Below, one piece after another: positions 1 to 7,734 of a stretch of DNA of 14,918 nt (positions are counted from its first letter, which is position 1; the number at the start of each line of letters is the position of its first letter). The stretch spans positions 1-14,918 of the forward strand of contig DATDRS010000373.1 of NCBI GenBank assembly GCA_035291605.1. Direction: 5' to 3'. Made by a program: the position numbers and the translations under genes. This stretch comes from DATDRS01 sp035291605. GTDB taxonomy: Bacteria > Chloroflexota > Anaerolineae > Anaerolineales > UBA6663. A model generated the notes under the pieces. The model saw only the letters and a program-made list of their open reading frames with translations, was not told the origin of the DNA and made no database searches.

Positions 1-909
1 ATCGAGGGCGATGCAGTCCTGGCCTACGCGCCCGAAGCCCGCGTGCCGCGCGGCGAGACCTTGCTCGAACTGCTCGAGGCCACCTACGCCGCGTTCAAGG
101 ACCGGCTTACCAGCATCAGCCGCCGCATGACCTGCACCTGCGCGGCCTGTCGCAACGTCACCACGCTCGACCTCAAGTTCCTCGTCCATCACGGCGAGTA
201 TCTGACGCATCACATTCACGACTACCCTGAGCTGCTGGGCCTCGCCCCCCTGTTCGTCCGCGAACGTGAATGGAAAGAGCCGGTGGCGCAGGCCGTCGGC
301 TGGCGGAGTTACGCGCTGTTCACTGCCGACAGCCTCGCGCATCTGGGCCTGCCGCCCGAGGGGTTGCCGGTCCTGGAGTTCTCAAACGGCCAGGTCAAGA
401 CCTATGGCCTGAACCTCGGGGCCTGGTATCAGGCCATGCTGGAAGCCCGGCGGGTAATGATCTCGCCCGACGAAGCCGACGCCATCTTCACCCATGACCT
501 GGCCGCGCCCCCGCCCGTGGCCTGGGAATGGTTGAACGACCCACAAAAGCGCAACCGGTGGTATTTGTCTCTCTTGCATTGGACGGCGCGGGCGCGCCCT
601 GGCGGCCGCACCGGGCCGGGCGCGGTCAATCATTGCGATCACGGCGCCGGCGCGGCCCTGGAGACCGTCCTCGACTGGCGGCCTTTTGACTACTTCACGG
701 TCGAAATGCGCATCACCCCGGGGGGCCTCATCCTCCTCGTGACGACGCAGCTCGAGCCGCTACCCGCGGACCGGACCCGCCTGCGCTTCTGCCTGCGCCT
801 GCAAAAGCCGTCGGCGCGCTGGCTGGCCCGCCCGCTCTGCGGCCTCATGGTTCAGGTCCTCAGATATGGCATGAACCAGCTCGACCGCTTACTGGCGCAG
901 GAAAAGTAA
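1..909 (+). CDS. DUF2652-type cyclase-like protein with C-terminal SRPBCC domain (5' end missing)
   Basis: The frame is open from base 1, so the gene starts upstream; 302 residues are visible before TAA at 907-909. A GTG at base 43 lies inside the conserved part and is probably not the start. The first visible residues, IEGDAVLAYAPE, match the DUF2652 family, which is distantly related to class III adenylate/guanylate cyclases. A CTCAACR cysteine motif and LDLKFLVHHGEY follow, then the GWRSYALFT block. The segment that usually resembles DVxLVHRLLKN reads LAPLFVREREWKEPV, so it is diverged and cyclase activity is doubtful. From about residue 165 (SPDEADAIFTHDLAAPPPVAWEWL) to the end the protein looks like a SRPBCC/START-type ligand-binding domain, with WLNDPQKRNRW near its start. 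The ligand is unknown. A cytoplasmic location is likely because no signal or membrane segment is visible. Family assignment is by recall of motifs, not by search. Confidence 0.75.
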   Translation: MEGDAVLAYAPEARVPRGETLLELLEATYAAFKDRLTSISRRMTCTCAACRNVTTLDLKFLVHHGEYLTHHIHDYPELLGLAPLFVREREWKEPVAQAVGWRSYALFTADSLAHLGLPPEGLPVLEFSNGQVKTYGLNLGAWYQAMLEARRVMISPDEADAIFTHDLAAPPPVAWEWLNDPQKRNRWYLSLLHWTARARPGGRTGPGAVNHCDHGAGAALETVLDWRPFDYFTVEMRITPGGLILLVTTQLEPLPADRTRLRFCLRLQKPSARWLARPLCGLMVQVLRYGMNQLDRLLAQEK

Positions 910-926
910 CGTCCCCACTAAAACAA

Positions 927-946
927 GCCGCCGCTCTGAAGGCGGC
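927..946 (+). terminator. Weak stem-loop after the DUF2652 gene
   Basis: GCCGCC (927-932) pairs with GGCGGC (941-946) across an 8-base loop, 17 bases after the stop codon. No T-run follows, so intrinsic termination is only possible, not shown. Confidence 0.3.
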
Positions 947-1190
947 GTGCGGAGTACCTGTGCACCAATGATTGGGAGGCGAGGCCGGAGCCACAAGGGG
1001 ACGGCGCTAAGCGCTCCATACATCCTTGCGGAAACTGTTGACTCCCGACGCTCAATCCGTTCAGGCGCGGCTTGCATTTTTACGATAGCACGGGCATGTT
1101 AGAACAACAATAGCAGTTTGTCACTATTGGGGGATGAAGTCTGTCCTAATGGGCGGAGAAGCCGTGGATGTCACTGGTTACATACCCGCC
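947..1190. other. Convergent intergenic gap without a recognisable gene
   Basis: This is the rest of the spacer between the end of the DUF2652 gene (+) and the end of the first dehydrogenase (-). No tRNA-like fold or convincing ORF is visible. The only structure seen is a small dyad, CAATAG (1108-1113) and CTATTG (1124-1129) around a 10-base spacer, which may be chance. A TTGACT at 1038 has no matching -10 element. Confidence 0.4.
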
Positions 1191-2165
1191 TCATCCATAC
1201 ACCTCCGGGTTAGCACAGTGCGGCAAGCGCTTCCCCTCCAGCCCGGCCAGCAAATTCCCGCAGGCGCGCTCGGCCATGCGTCGGCGCGTCCCGTGCGTCG
1301 CCGAGCCGATGTGCGGCGCGATCAGGCAGTTCCCCAGGCGGTAAAGCGGGTGGTCGGGCGGCAAGGGTTCGGGGTCGGTCACGTCGAGCGCCGCGCCCGC
1401 AATCCAGCCCTCGCTCAACGCGCGGTAGAGCGCCGCCGCCTCCACCACCGGGCCGCGCGCCGCGTTGACCAGGATCGCCGTCGGCTTCATCGCGCGGAGA
1501 GCCTGTTCGCCGATCAACCCGCGCGTTTCGGCGGTGAGCGGCACATGCAGGCTGACGAAATCGCTCTCCCGCAAAAGTGTCTCCAGGGTGACACGAATCG
1601 CGCTCAGGCGCGCCTCGACTTCGGGATGCGCGCTCCGGCTGGCGTAGATGATCCGCAGCCCAAAACCCTGCGCCCGCGCGGCCACCGCCGCCCCGATTTT
1701 CCCCATCCCGACGATCCCCAGCGTCGCCCCGTTCAGGTCCGCGCCCAGCCACCCGGTCGGCGACCACGTCGTCCATCGGCCGGCTTTGGCGTCGGCGCTG
1801 GCCTCGGGCAGCCGCCGCGCAGCCGAGAGCAGCAGCGCCATGGTCATGTCCGCCGTGCTTTCGGTCAGCACGCCGGGTGTGTTCCCCACCGGGAGGCCGC
1901 GCCGGGTGCAGGCGGCGAGGTCAATGTTGTCCACGCCCACGGCCATGTTGCTCACCACGCGCAGGCGCGGCGCCTGGCCCAACAGCGCCTCGTCCACACG
2001 GTCTGTGAGCAGCGTAAACAGCCCCTCGGCCTCGGCCAGATGATCCGTTAGCGAGGCGATGCCCGATGCGCCAGTGACCGTGCGGACCCGGCTATCCAGC
2101 GACGCAAGCCAACCCTCCGGCAGCGTGCGGCCGATGAGGACGAGGGGCAGAGGCGGGTTGACCAT
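1191..2165 (-). CDS. D-2-hydroxyacid dehydrogenase (glyoxylate/hydroxypyruvate reductase-like)
   Basis: NAD(P)-dependent reduction of a 2-oxoacid to a D-2-hydroxyacid, probably cytosolic. Numbering is from the ATG at 2165 (324 aa, normal for the family). The Rossmann motif is GMGKIG (G153, G155, G158). The catalytic set is complete: Arg237 in NAARG, Glu266 in DVTDPEPL, and His285 in APHIGSAT. Residues YASRS after the second Rossmann strand suggest an NADP(H) preference, by inference. The usual VVDEEAL helix start reads VVEAAAL. An in-frame TTG at 2186 would overlap the upstream stop codon and add seven residues. The ATG is preferred because the protein then starts at the first beta strand (PLPLVLIGR), but neither start has a strong ribosome site. 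It is the last gene of the minus-strand cluster, 17 bases after another dehydrogenase. Glyoxylate, hydroxypyruvate or gluconate-type 2-ketoacids are all possible substrates. Confidence 0.85.
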   Translation of the reverse strand: MVNPPLPLVLIGRTLPEGWLASLDSRVRTVTGASGIASLTDHLAEAEGLFTLLTDRVDEALLGQAPRLRVVSNMAVGVDNIDLAACTRRGLPVGNTPGVLTESTADMTMALLLSAARRLPEASADAKAGRWTTWSPTGWLGADLNGATLGIVGMGKIGAAVAARAQGFGLRIIYASRSAHPEVEARLSAIRVTLETLLRESDFVSLHVPLTAETRGLIGEQALRAMKPTAILVNAARGPVVEAAALYRALSEGWIAGAALDVTDPEPLPPDHPLYRLGNCLIAPHIGSATHGTRRRMAERACGNLLAGLEGKRLPHCANPEVYG

Positions 2166-2182
2166 AGACACGGAGGCTGCGA

Positions 2183-3166
2183 TCAATATCCGGCCTGCAG
2201 GTCCACCCGGTTGGGGATGCGTTCACCACGTGCGGCGGCGTTGAGAAGCGCGGCCAGGTGGGCCATGCGATGTGCTGTGATCGCCATCGAGTCGCCGGCC
2301 CGATGTGGGCTGAGGGCTACGTTGTCCAGTTCGTGAAACGGAAAGCGCGAGGGGGGTGTGCTCCTCCGGGAGGCCTCGTCCGTCGGATAGTTGTACCAGA
2401 CATCCAGGCCCGCCGCGCCGAGCGCGCCCGAGCTTAAGGCGGCGTAGAGCGCCGCCTCGTCCACGATTGGCCCGCGCCCCACGTTGACCAGGATGGCTTG
2501 CGGGGGCAGGAGCGCCAGCTCCGCCGCGCCGATCAGCCCATGGGTGTCAGGAGTGAGGGACAGGGTGATGATGAGGGCATTCGACTGCAGCAGCAGACGC
2601 CGCAGGTCTTCCGATGGATGGATCTCGGCGGCCACGTCGGTCGGGCCTGCCAGCGCGGGGTTGCGACGGGTCGCGAGGACGCGCATGCCCAACGCCTGGC
2701 AGGCGCGCGCGACCCGCTGACCGATGGCGCCATAGCCAAGGATGAGCGCAGTTTTGCCGTCCAGTTGTATGGATTGCGAAGGCTGATAACGCGGCGTCCA
2801 ATCGTGGCGGCGCAGGGCGCGGTCAATAGGGACCAGGCGTTTTGCGGCGGCGAGGAGCAGAGTCATCGCCATCTCCGCCGTGGGCGCGGCGTTGTAGTGC
2901 AGATTGTGCACGGCGATCTGGGGATAATCGGCCATGAGTTGGCGCGTGCTTTCTGGCACACCCGCCCAGGGGACGATCACGGTATGCAAGTTGGGGCTGG
3001 CGGTGATTTGCGCGGCGTTGGGCCGGCCGGCGACGAGAATGTGGTAGCTGGCCGGAGCAGGGTCGTCAGGACTCGCGGTGATCTGAACTTCGGGCGACAG
3101 GCGCGCCCTAAGTTCGGCGAGTTCGTCCGGCTCCAATGCCTCGCCAAAATGCACGTTGAGCGGCAT
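2183..3166 (-). CDS. D-isomer-specific 2-hydroxyacid dehydrogenase, second and diverged paralogue
   Basis: NAD(P)-dependent dehydrogenase of the D-2-hydroxyacid family. From the ATG at 3166 it has 327 aa and begins MPLNVHFGEAL. A GTG at 3229 would add 21 residues (MVFVAKLALYG...) that do not look like the family and would leave 6 bases to the preceding gene, so 3166 is preferred. The Rossmann motif is GYGAIG (G144, G146, G149). Arg231 lies in NVGRGPIVDEAAL and His288 in SPHRAGDS. The usual D-x4-E signature reads DVWYNYPTDE (from D255), so the catalytic Glu is not at its normal spacing. This suggests a different subfamily or substrate from the neighbouring paralogue. ATRRN after the second strand hints at NADP(H). 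It lies in the presumed operon between the aldo/keto reductase and the other dehydrogenase. The substrate is unknown. Confidence 0.83.
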   Translation of the reverse strand: MPLNVHFGEALEPDELAELRARLSPEVQITASPDDPAPASYHILVAGRPNAAQITASPNLHTVIVPWAGVPESTRQLMADYPQIAVHNLHYNAAPTAEMAMTLLLAAAKRLVPIDRALRRHDWTPRYQPSQSIQLDGKTALILGYGAIGQRVARACQALGMRVLATRRNPALAGPTDVAAEIHPSEDLRRLLLQSNALIITLSLTPDTHGLIGAAELALLPPQAILVNVGRGPIVDEAALYAALSSGALGAAGLDVWYNYPTDEASRRSTPPSRFPFHELDNVALSPHRAGDSMAITAHRMAHLAALLNAAARGERIPNRVDLQAGY

Positions 3167-3235
3167 AGACAGCACTCGCAGGTGGGTATCCCTATGCCCA
3201 TAAAGTGCCAATTTGGCTACAAAAACCACAGCCTG

Positions 3236-4093
3236 TCAGGCAAACAGCGGCGCGTACTCGCCCGCGCCCTGTGCGATGAGCGCCTCCTGTTCCTCCGGGC
3301 CCATCGGCGTGAAGCGCTCGCACGCGTCGAGCACGAGCGGCAGCAGCCGGGTGTCGCCGGCCGTGCACAGCCCGGTCACGTCCTGAGACAGGACGAAATT
3401 CACCGCCGTCTGGATGTGCGCCGTGTCGTCGAAGGGCCTGTACCACGTCCCATACTGCTTTGGCTGTTCGCCCCACGGGCTGCGGGTGATGGATTTGATG
3501 ATCATCGTCCCCACGTCGCGCGCGCGGCACTGGCGCAGGAGTTCCTGGGCGTCCCGCCGGTAGGCCGGGTTGGCGTACTGCACGAAGTTGATCGGGAAGA
3601 GCACCGAGTCAAAGTCAAAGCGGCGCAGCGCCTCGAGAAAGACGGCGGGCGAGTCTACGCCGTGGCCGGTGATGCCGATGTATTTCGTCAGCCCCGCCTC
3701 GCGGGCCTCGACGATGGCGTCGAGGGCGCCGCCCGGCCCCGTGGCCGCATCCAACTCCTCCATGTTGGTGACCGCGTGGATCTGGTATAGGTCGAAGGCG
3801 TCCACGCGCAGGCGCTCCAGCGAGCGGCGCAGCTCGGCGGCAGCCCCCGCTTTCGTTCGCTCCATGGTCTTGCAGCCAAGGAAGAATCGCCGCCGCTCCC
3901 TTTCCAGGCGCGGGCCTAGACGTTCCTCCGCCAGTCCGTAGGAGGGCGCGACGTCGATGTGATTGACTCCTGCGGCGATCACCTTGTCCATCGCCGCGTC
4001 GGCTTCCGCCTGCGTGGCCTGCCAGAACGCCGCCGCCCCGAAGATGGCGACAGTGCTCATATGGCCGGTACGGCCAAAACGACGCTTTTCCAT
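3236..4093 (-). CDS. Aldo/keto reductase
   Basis: NAD(P)H-dependent oxidoreductase of the aldo/keto reductase superfamily, 285 aa, cytosolic. The start at ATG 4093 (MEKRRFGRTGHMSTV) is well supported: AAAGGAGA sits 7 bases upstream, and the RRFGRTG opening is typical. A reading frame extends 32 codons further upstream, but only by reading through a palindromic repeat. The catalytic tetrad is visible: Asp47 and Tyr52 in HIDVAPSYG, Lys75 in LGCKT, and His106 in YQIHAV. The barrel continues with ITGHGVDSP, MIIKSITRSPWG and TAGDTRLLPLVLDA. This arrangement resembles the bacterial 'predicted oxidoreductase' branch related to YeaE/TAS-type proteins rather than sugar reductases of known specificity. 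It follows the glucosidase by 67 bases and precedes a dehydrogenase by 69, so co-transcription is likely. The substrate cannot be named. Confidence 0.88.
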   Translation of the reverse strand: MEKRRFGRTGHMSTVAIFGAAAFWQATQAEADAAMDKVIAAGVNHIDVAPSYGLAEERLGPRLERERRRFFLGCKTMERTKAGAAAELRRSLERLRVDAFDLYQIHAVTNMEELDAATGPGGALDAIVEAREAGLTKYIGITGHGVDSPAVFLEALRRFDFDSVLFPINFVQYANPAYRRDAQELLRQCRARDVGTMIIKSITRSPWGEQPKQYGTWYRPFDDTAHIQTAVNFVLSQDVTGLCTAGDTRLLPLVLDACERFTPMGPEEQEALIAQGAGEYAPLFA

Positions 4094-4100
4094 GATGGGT

Positions 4101-4108
4101 TCTCCTTT
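4101..4108 (-). promoter_or_regulatory. Ribosome binding site that fixes the aldo/keto reductase start
   Basis: On the minus strand this reads AAAGGAGA, 7 bases before the ATG at 4093. It is among the best Shine-Dalgarno matches in the window and argues against the longer upstream reading. Confidence 0.75.
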
Positions 4109-4117
4109 CCACCGTTG

Positions 4118-4160
4118 GGGCGAAGCAATCTCCTCCGGTTTCAGGGAGATTGCTTCGCCC
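4118..4160. repeat. Perfect 16-bp inverted repeat between the glucosidase and reductase genes
   Basis: The left arm GGGCGAAGCAATCTCC (4118-4133) is the exact reverse complement of 4145-4160, around an 11-base loop. The right arm directly abuts the glucosidase stop codon (TAA, minus strand, 4161-4163). No T-run follows on the minus strand, so it could attenuate or stabilise mRNA ends but is not a classic terminator. The arm resembles short dispersed elements (GATTGCTTCGCC-type) that I recall from intergenic regions of Chloroflexota and other genomes; this is from memory and only one copy is present here. Confidence 0.7.
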
Positions 4161-5768
4161 TTACTCCGCCTCGAAGATGCACGCTTCAAAAGGCGCGAGG
4201 GTCAATTGTCCAGCCTTCAACCGCGTGTGCTCGCCGGGGACGCTCGTCAGCCGCAAACGCCAGCGCTTCGACGGCAGCGGCTCATTCATCTTCACGGCGG
4301 CTTTGCGGGCAAAGAAGTTGAGTGCGACGAGGGTGGTTTGCTCCGGCGCGCGGCGCAGATAGGCGAGCACGTTTACGGGGCGACGGAAGACCGATTCATA
4401 ACTCCCGCGCCGCAGGGCCGCCGATTCCCGGCGGAAGCGGATGATTTGTTTGTAGAAGTTAAGCACGGAATTGGGGTCGGGCTGCTGGGCGGCGACGTTG
4501 CGCGCCCGGTAGTCTTTGTTGAGGCGCAGCCAGGGCTTGCCGGTGGTGAACCCTGCATTGGCTTCCGCGTTCCACTGCATCGGCGTGCGCTCGGGGTCGC
4601 GGCCGCGTGTGGGGTAACGCTTGCCCTGCGGGTCTTGAACCTCAGCGCGCGGGATCGGCGTGTTCTGCATTCCGATCTCCTCGCCGTAATAGATGAACGG
4701 TGTGCAACGGATCGTCAGCAAGAACATCGCCGCCACTTTGGCGCGCGCCTCGGAGCGCGCTCCACCACCATACCGTGTGGTGTGCCGGGCAACGTCGTGA
4801 TTGCTCAGCGCGTAGCACGGCTGATTCTCGCCCAGAGCGGAGACATTGCGCGCCAGGGCCTCCTGAAAAGCGCGCGGTTTCCACGGGCGGTGGGTCAGAT
4901 AAAAATCGAAAGCCAGGTGCAATCGGTCGGGGCCGCAGTAGCGCGCCACCACGTCTGGGTCCCTCGCCATCACTTCGCCCACCGACATCCGCTCGGGGTA
5001 CGAGTCCAGCAATCGCCGCAATTCCTGATACACGCCGATCAACTCCGGCCGGTTGAGATCGTAGATGTGTTTCTGCCGGTCATAGGCGCGCTGGCCCGAG
5101 GCGGGCGGATTGTCCCGGAAACGATCGTCTTTGAAGAAGGCGTTGACGACGTCGAGCCGGAAGCCGTCCACGCCCCGGTCGAGCCAAAACTTGACCGCCT
5201 GAAAGATGCGCGCGCGGATTTCAGGATTGCGCCAGTTGAAGTCCGGCTGTTCTTTGAGGAACATGTGATAGTAGTATTGATCTGTCCTCTCGTCCCATTC
5301 CCACCCTGATCCGCCAAAGACGGCCTGCCAGTTATTGGGCGGCCTGCCCCCGCGCGCCGGATCGCGCCAGAGATACCATTCCCGCTTGGGGTGGTTGCGG
5401 CTGGCGCGGGATTCGATGAACCACGGGTGCAGATGCGACGAGTGGTTGAGCACCAAGTCCATCACCACGCGGATGCCGCGCTTGTGGGCCTCGGCTACCA
5501 GCCGGTCGAAGTCCTCCAGGGTCCCGAACGTGGGATCAATGTTTTCGTAGTCGGCCACGTCGTAGCCGAAATCGTACATCGGCGAGGGATAAATCGGCGA
5601 GAGCCAGATGGCGTCCACGCCGAGCGAGTCGGGCGCGCCGTTGAGATGGTCGAGGCGAGAGATGATGCCAGGCAGGTCGCCAATGCCATCGCCGTTCGAA
5701 TCGGCGAACGAGCGCGGATAGATCTGATAGATCACGCCGTCGCGCCACCACAGGTGGTCGTCGCTCAT
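4161..5768 (-). CDS. GH13 alpha-glucosidase / oligo-1,6-glucosidase
   Basis: Retaining glycoside hydrolase releasing glucose from the non-reducing ends of small alpha-glucosides, probably cytoplasmic (no signal peptide). It has 535 aa from the ATG at 5768 (MSDDHLWWRDGVIYQIYPRSF), typical for the family. Upstream in-frame starts at 5780 and 5858 are less likely: AAAGGA lies about 11 bases before 5768 but almost touches 5780. The catalytic residues are Asp206 (nucleophile, DGFRLDVVN), Glu265 (acid/base, SVGEV) and Asp325 (LSNHDVAR). The DLVLNHSS region and a C-terminal beta domain ending EACIFEAE are also present. The Val after the nucleophile Asp is the residue usually seen in alpha-1,6-acting enzymes, but the FFKDDRFRDNPP segment resembles bacterial alpha-glucosidases of the GH13_30 kind, so linkage specificity is open. 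It is the first gene of the minus-strand cluster and is divergent from treS. Confidence 0.9.
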   Translation of the reverse strand: MSDDHLWWRDGVIYQIYPRSFADSNGDGIGDLPGIISRLDHLNGAPDSLGVDAIWLSPIYPSPMYDFGYDVADYENIDPTFGTLEDFDRLVAEAHKRGIRVVMDLVLNHSSHLHPWFIESRASRNHPKREWYLWRDPARGGRPPNNWQAVFGGSGWEWDERTDQYYYHMFLKEQPDFNWRNPEIRARIFQAVKFWLDRGVDGFRLDVVNAFFKDDRFRDNPPASGQRAYDRQKHIYDLNRPELIGVYQELRRLLDSYPERMSVGEVMARDPDVVARYCGPDRLHLAFDFYLTHRPWKPRAFQEALARNVSALGENQPCYALSNHDVARHTTRYGGGARSEARAKVAAMFLLTIRCTPFIYYGEEIGMQNTPIPRAEVQDPQGKRYPTRGRDPERTPMQWNAEANAGFTTGKPWLRLNKDYRARNVAAQQPDPNSVLNFYKQIIRFRRESAALRRGSYESVFRRPVNVLAYLRRAPEQTTLVALNFFARKAAVKMNEPLPSKRWRLRLTSVPGEHTRLKAGQLTLAPFEACIFEAE

Positions 5769-6012
5769 AAGGGTTATCATCCTTTCTGGTGAGAAGGTGG
5801 TGTGAGCCGTGCGCGAAAAGGCCTGAAAAATAGGCGCATCTGGAGGCCGAAGCGCCAACTTGATTAGCCTGCCCGCTTAGTTTAGCACGACTCCGCGTTA
5901 GGGGGTAACGGGATGTTCCACATTTGTCGAGGAAGGGTGTTGATTTTGAGGAAAAACGGATATACTGATGCTGAACTGAACACCCCCTACCTGTCCCGTC
6001 CACTGCAATGCG
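5769..6012. promoter_or_regulatory. Divergent intergenic region between the glucosidase and treS
   Basis: These 244 bases separate two oppositely transcribed GH13 genes and must hold the promoters of both treS and the four-gene minus-strand cluster. The AT-richer part lies at about 5875-5980. No clear LacI-type operator palindrome was found by eye, and no convincing minus-strand -35/-10 pair could be chosen. Confidence 0.5.
5940..5966 (+). promoter_or_regulatory. Candidate promoter for treS
   Basis: TTGATT (5940-5945) and TATACT (5961-5966) are separated by 15 bases, a little short of the usual 16-18. Transcription would start near 5973, giving a leader of about 40 bases. Confidence 0.4.
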
Positions 6013-7647
6013 ATGAACGATGTCCTATGGTTCAAAGATGCCGTTTTCTATCAGGTCTACATCCGCGCCTTCGCCGATGGAAACGGCGACGGCCACGGCG
6101 ATTTCATCGGGCTGGCGCGAAGGCTGGATTACTTCCGCGATCTGGGCGTGGACTGCCTGTGGCTGATGCCCATGTATCCCTCGCCGCTCCTCGACGACGG
6201 CTACGACATCGCGGACTATTACAACATCCATCCCGACTATGGCACGCTCGACGATTTCAGGATGTTCCTGGCCGAGGCTCACGCCCGCGGCCTGCGCGTC
6301 ATCGCCGACCTGGTGCTCAACCACACCTCCGACCAGCATGCGTGGTTCCAAGCGGCGCGCGCCGACCGTAATTCGCCTTACCGTGATTACTATGTCTGGA
6401 GCGACACCGATCAAAAATATTCGGGCACGCGCCTCATCTTCCTCGACATCGAAAAATCAAACTGGGCGTGGGACGAAGCTGCGGGGCAATATTATTGGCA
6501 TCGCTTTTATGCCTCTCAACCCGACCTGAACTTCGACAACCCGGCGGTGCGCGCCGAAATGCTGAACGTCGCGAAGTTCTGGCTCGACCTCGGCCTCGAC
6601 GGCTTCCGCGCCGACGCCGTACCGTACCTGTTTGAGCGCGAGGGGACGACCTGCGAGAACCTGCCGGAGACGCACGCCTATCTCAAAGAGTTTCGCCGCT
6701 TCATAAATGCCCACTACCCCGACCGCCTCCTGCTCGCCGAGGCCAACCAGTGGCCGGAGGATCTACGCCCGTACTTCGGCGACGGCGATGAGTTCCACAT
6801 GGGCTTCCACTTCCCGCTTATGCCGCGCCTCTATATGGCCCTGCGGCGAAGTGACCGCGCGCCCATCGTCTCCATCTTAGAACGGACGCCTGCCCTCCCA
6901 GCTAACTGCCAGTGGTGCACCTTCCTCCGCAATCATGACGAATTGACGCTGGAGATGGTGACGCCCGAAGAGCGGCAGTGGATGTGGCAGGAGTATGCGC
7001 CGGAGCCGCGCATGCGGCTCAACCTTGGCATCCGCCGCCGCCTGGCCCCTCTGCTCGACGGTGACCGCCGCAAGATCGAGCTCTTGAATTCGATCCTCTT
7101 CACCTTGCCCGGTTCGCCCATCCTGTATTACGGCGACGAGATCGGGATGGGCGACAATATCTGGTTGGACGACCGGGACGGCGTGCGCACGCCGATGCAG
7201 TGGGACGCAGGCGCGCATGCCGGGTTCTCGACCGCCGCGCCGGACAAACTCTATGCGCCGGTTATCGCCGGCGAACGCTTTGGCTACCAGCGCATCAACG
7301 TGGCCGCACAACAAGCTGACCCGCACTCGCTCTGGCACACGCTGCGTCGCATGATCGCCGTGCGTAAGAGCCACAGAGCCTTTGGGCGAGGCGCTTGCGA
7401 ATTCCTCCCGATAGAATACCACGCGGTGCTGGCGGTTCTACGCGCTTTCGCGGATGAAACCATTTTAGCCATTCACAACCTCTCACCCGTCGAACAGCCG
7501 CTGCGGCTTGACCTGCGTCGCTGGTCAGGCGCGTATGTCTATGACCTGCTCGCTGGCCGCGCTTTGCCGAACACGACCACCGATCCCTATCCTCTCGCCC
7601 TGCCCCCCTATGCCTTCCTCTGGCTGAAACTGGAACTGCGCGGCTGA
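6013..7647 (+). CDS. treS: Trehalose synthase (maltose alpha-D-glucosyltransferase)
   Basis: Interconverts maltose and trehalose by intramolecular transglucosylation; cytosolic. The protein has 544 aa. The opening LWFKDAVFYQVYIRAFADGN is characteristic of TreS. The catalytic residues are Asp201 (nucleophile, DGFRADAVPYLFERE), Glu243 (acid/base, LLAEANQWPED) and Asp309 (FLRNHDELT). Further TreS blocks include GIRRRLAPLLDGDRRKIEL and YYGDEIGMGDNIWL. Length matches the free-standing form; there is no C-terminal maltokinase domain, and no treY/treZ or maltokinase gene is in the window. The start is ATG 6013; an ATG at 6008 reads ATG-CGA-TGA and ends at once. No good Shine-Dalgarno is visible. The gene diverges from an alpha-glucosidase, fitting a role in handling maltose or trehalose pools. 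Confidence 0.93.
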   Translation: MNDVLWFKDAVFYQVYIRAFADGNGDGHGDFIGLARRLDYFRDLGVDCLWLMPMYPSPLLDDGYDIADYYNIHPDYGTLDDFRMFLAEAHARGLRVIADLVLNHTSDQHAWFQAARADRNSPYRDYYVWSDTDQKYSGTRLIFLDIEKSNWAWDEAAGQYYWHRFYASQPDLNFDNPAVRAEMLNVAKFWLDLGLDGFRADAVPYLFEREGTTCENLPETHAYLKEFRRFINAHYPDRLLLAEANQWPEDLRPYFGDGDEFHMGFHFPLMPRLYMALRRSDRAPIVSILERTPALPANCQWCTFLRNHDELTLEMVTPEERQWMWQEYAPEPRMRLNLGIRRRLAPLLDGDRRKIELLNSILFTLPGSPILYYGDEIGMGDNIWLDDRDGVRTPMQWDAGAHAGFSTAAPDKLYAPVIAGERFGYQRINVAAQQADPHSLWHTLRRMIAVRKSHRAFGRGACEFLPIEYHAVLAVLRAFADETILAIHNLSPVEQPLRLDLRRWSGAYVYDLLAGRALPNTTTDPYPLALPPYAFLWLKLELRG

Positions 7648-7662
7648 CGTATGATGGTCAGC
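7643..7662 (+). terminator. Small dyad overlapping the treS stop codon
   Basis: GCTGAC (7643-7648) and GTCAGC (7657-7662) enclose an 8-base loop; the TGA stop lies within the left arm. The following bases, TTACTCAC, are not a T-run, so the terminator role is weak. Confidence 0.25.
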
Positions 7663-7734
7663 TTACTCACCACCCCGGTACGACGAGTGCTCTCAGGGTT
7701 GGTACGTTGACCGCGTCTGTGTGCCTATAGCGAT

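Noticed and set aside
910..1190. A possible tRNA or small RNA in the convergent gap
   Set aside because: No cloverleaf or conserved tRNA boxes can be found, and the only hairpin lacks a T-run.
1134..2051. A 305-residue plus-strand frame opposite the first dehydrogenase
   Set aside because: It is Arg/Ala-rich, matches no family, and lies antisense to a complete Rossmann enzyme.
4094..4189. An N-terminal extension of the aldo/keto reductase (MKRASSRRSKGEAIS...)
   Set aside because: It translates the palindromic repeat. AAAGGAGA placed 7 bases before ATG 4093 marks the real start.
3963..5309. A 448-residue plus-strand reading frame across the glucosidase
   Set aside because: It is antisense to a gene with all GH13 catalytic motifs, and its composition is typical of a GC-rich shadow frame.
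7707..7731. TTGACC and TATAGC before the Mut7-C gene as a promoter
   Set aside because: The spacer is only 13 bases, too short for a sigma-70-type promoter.
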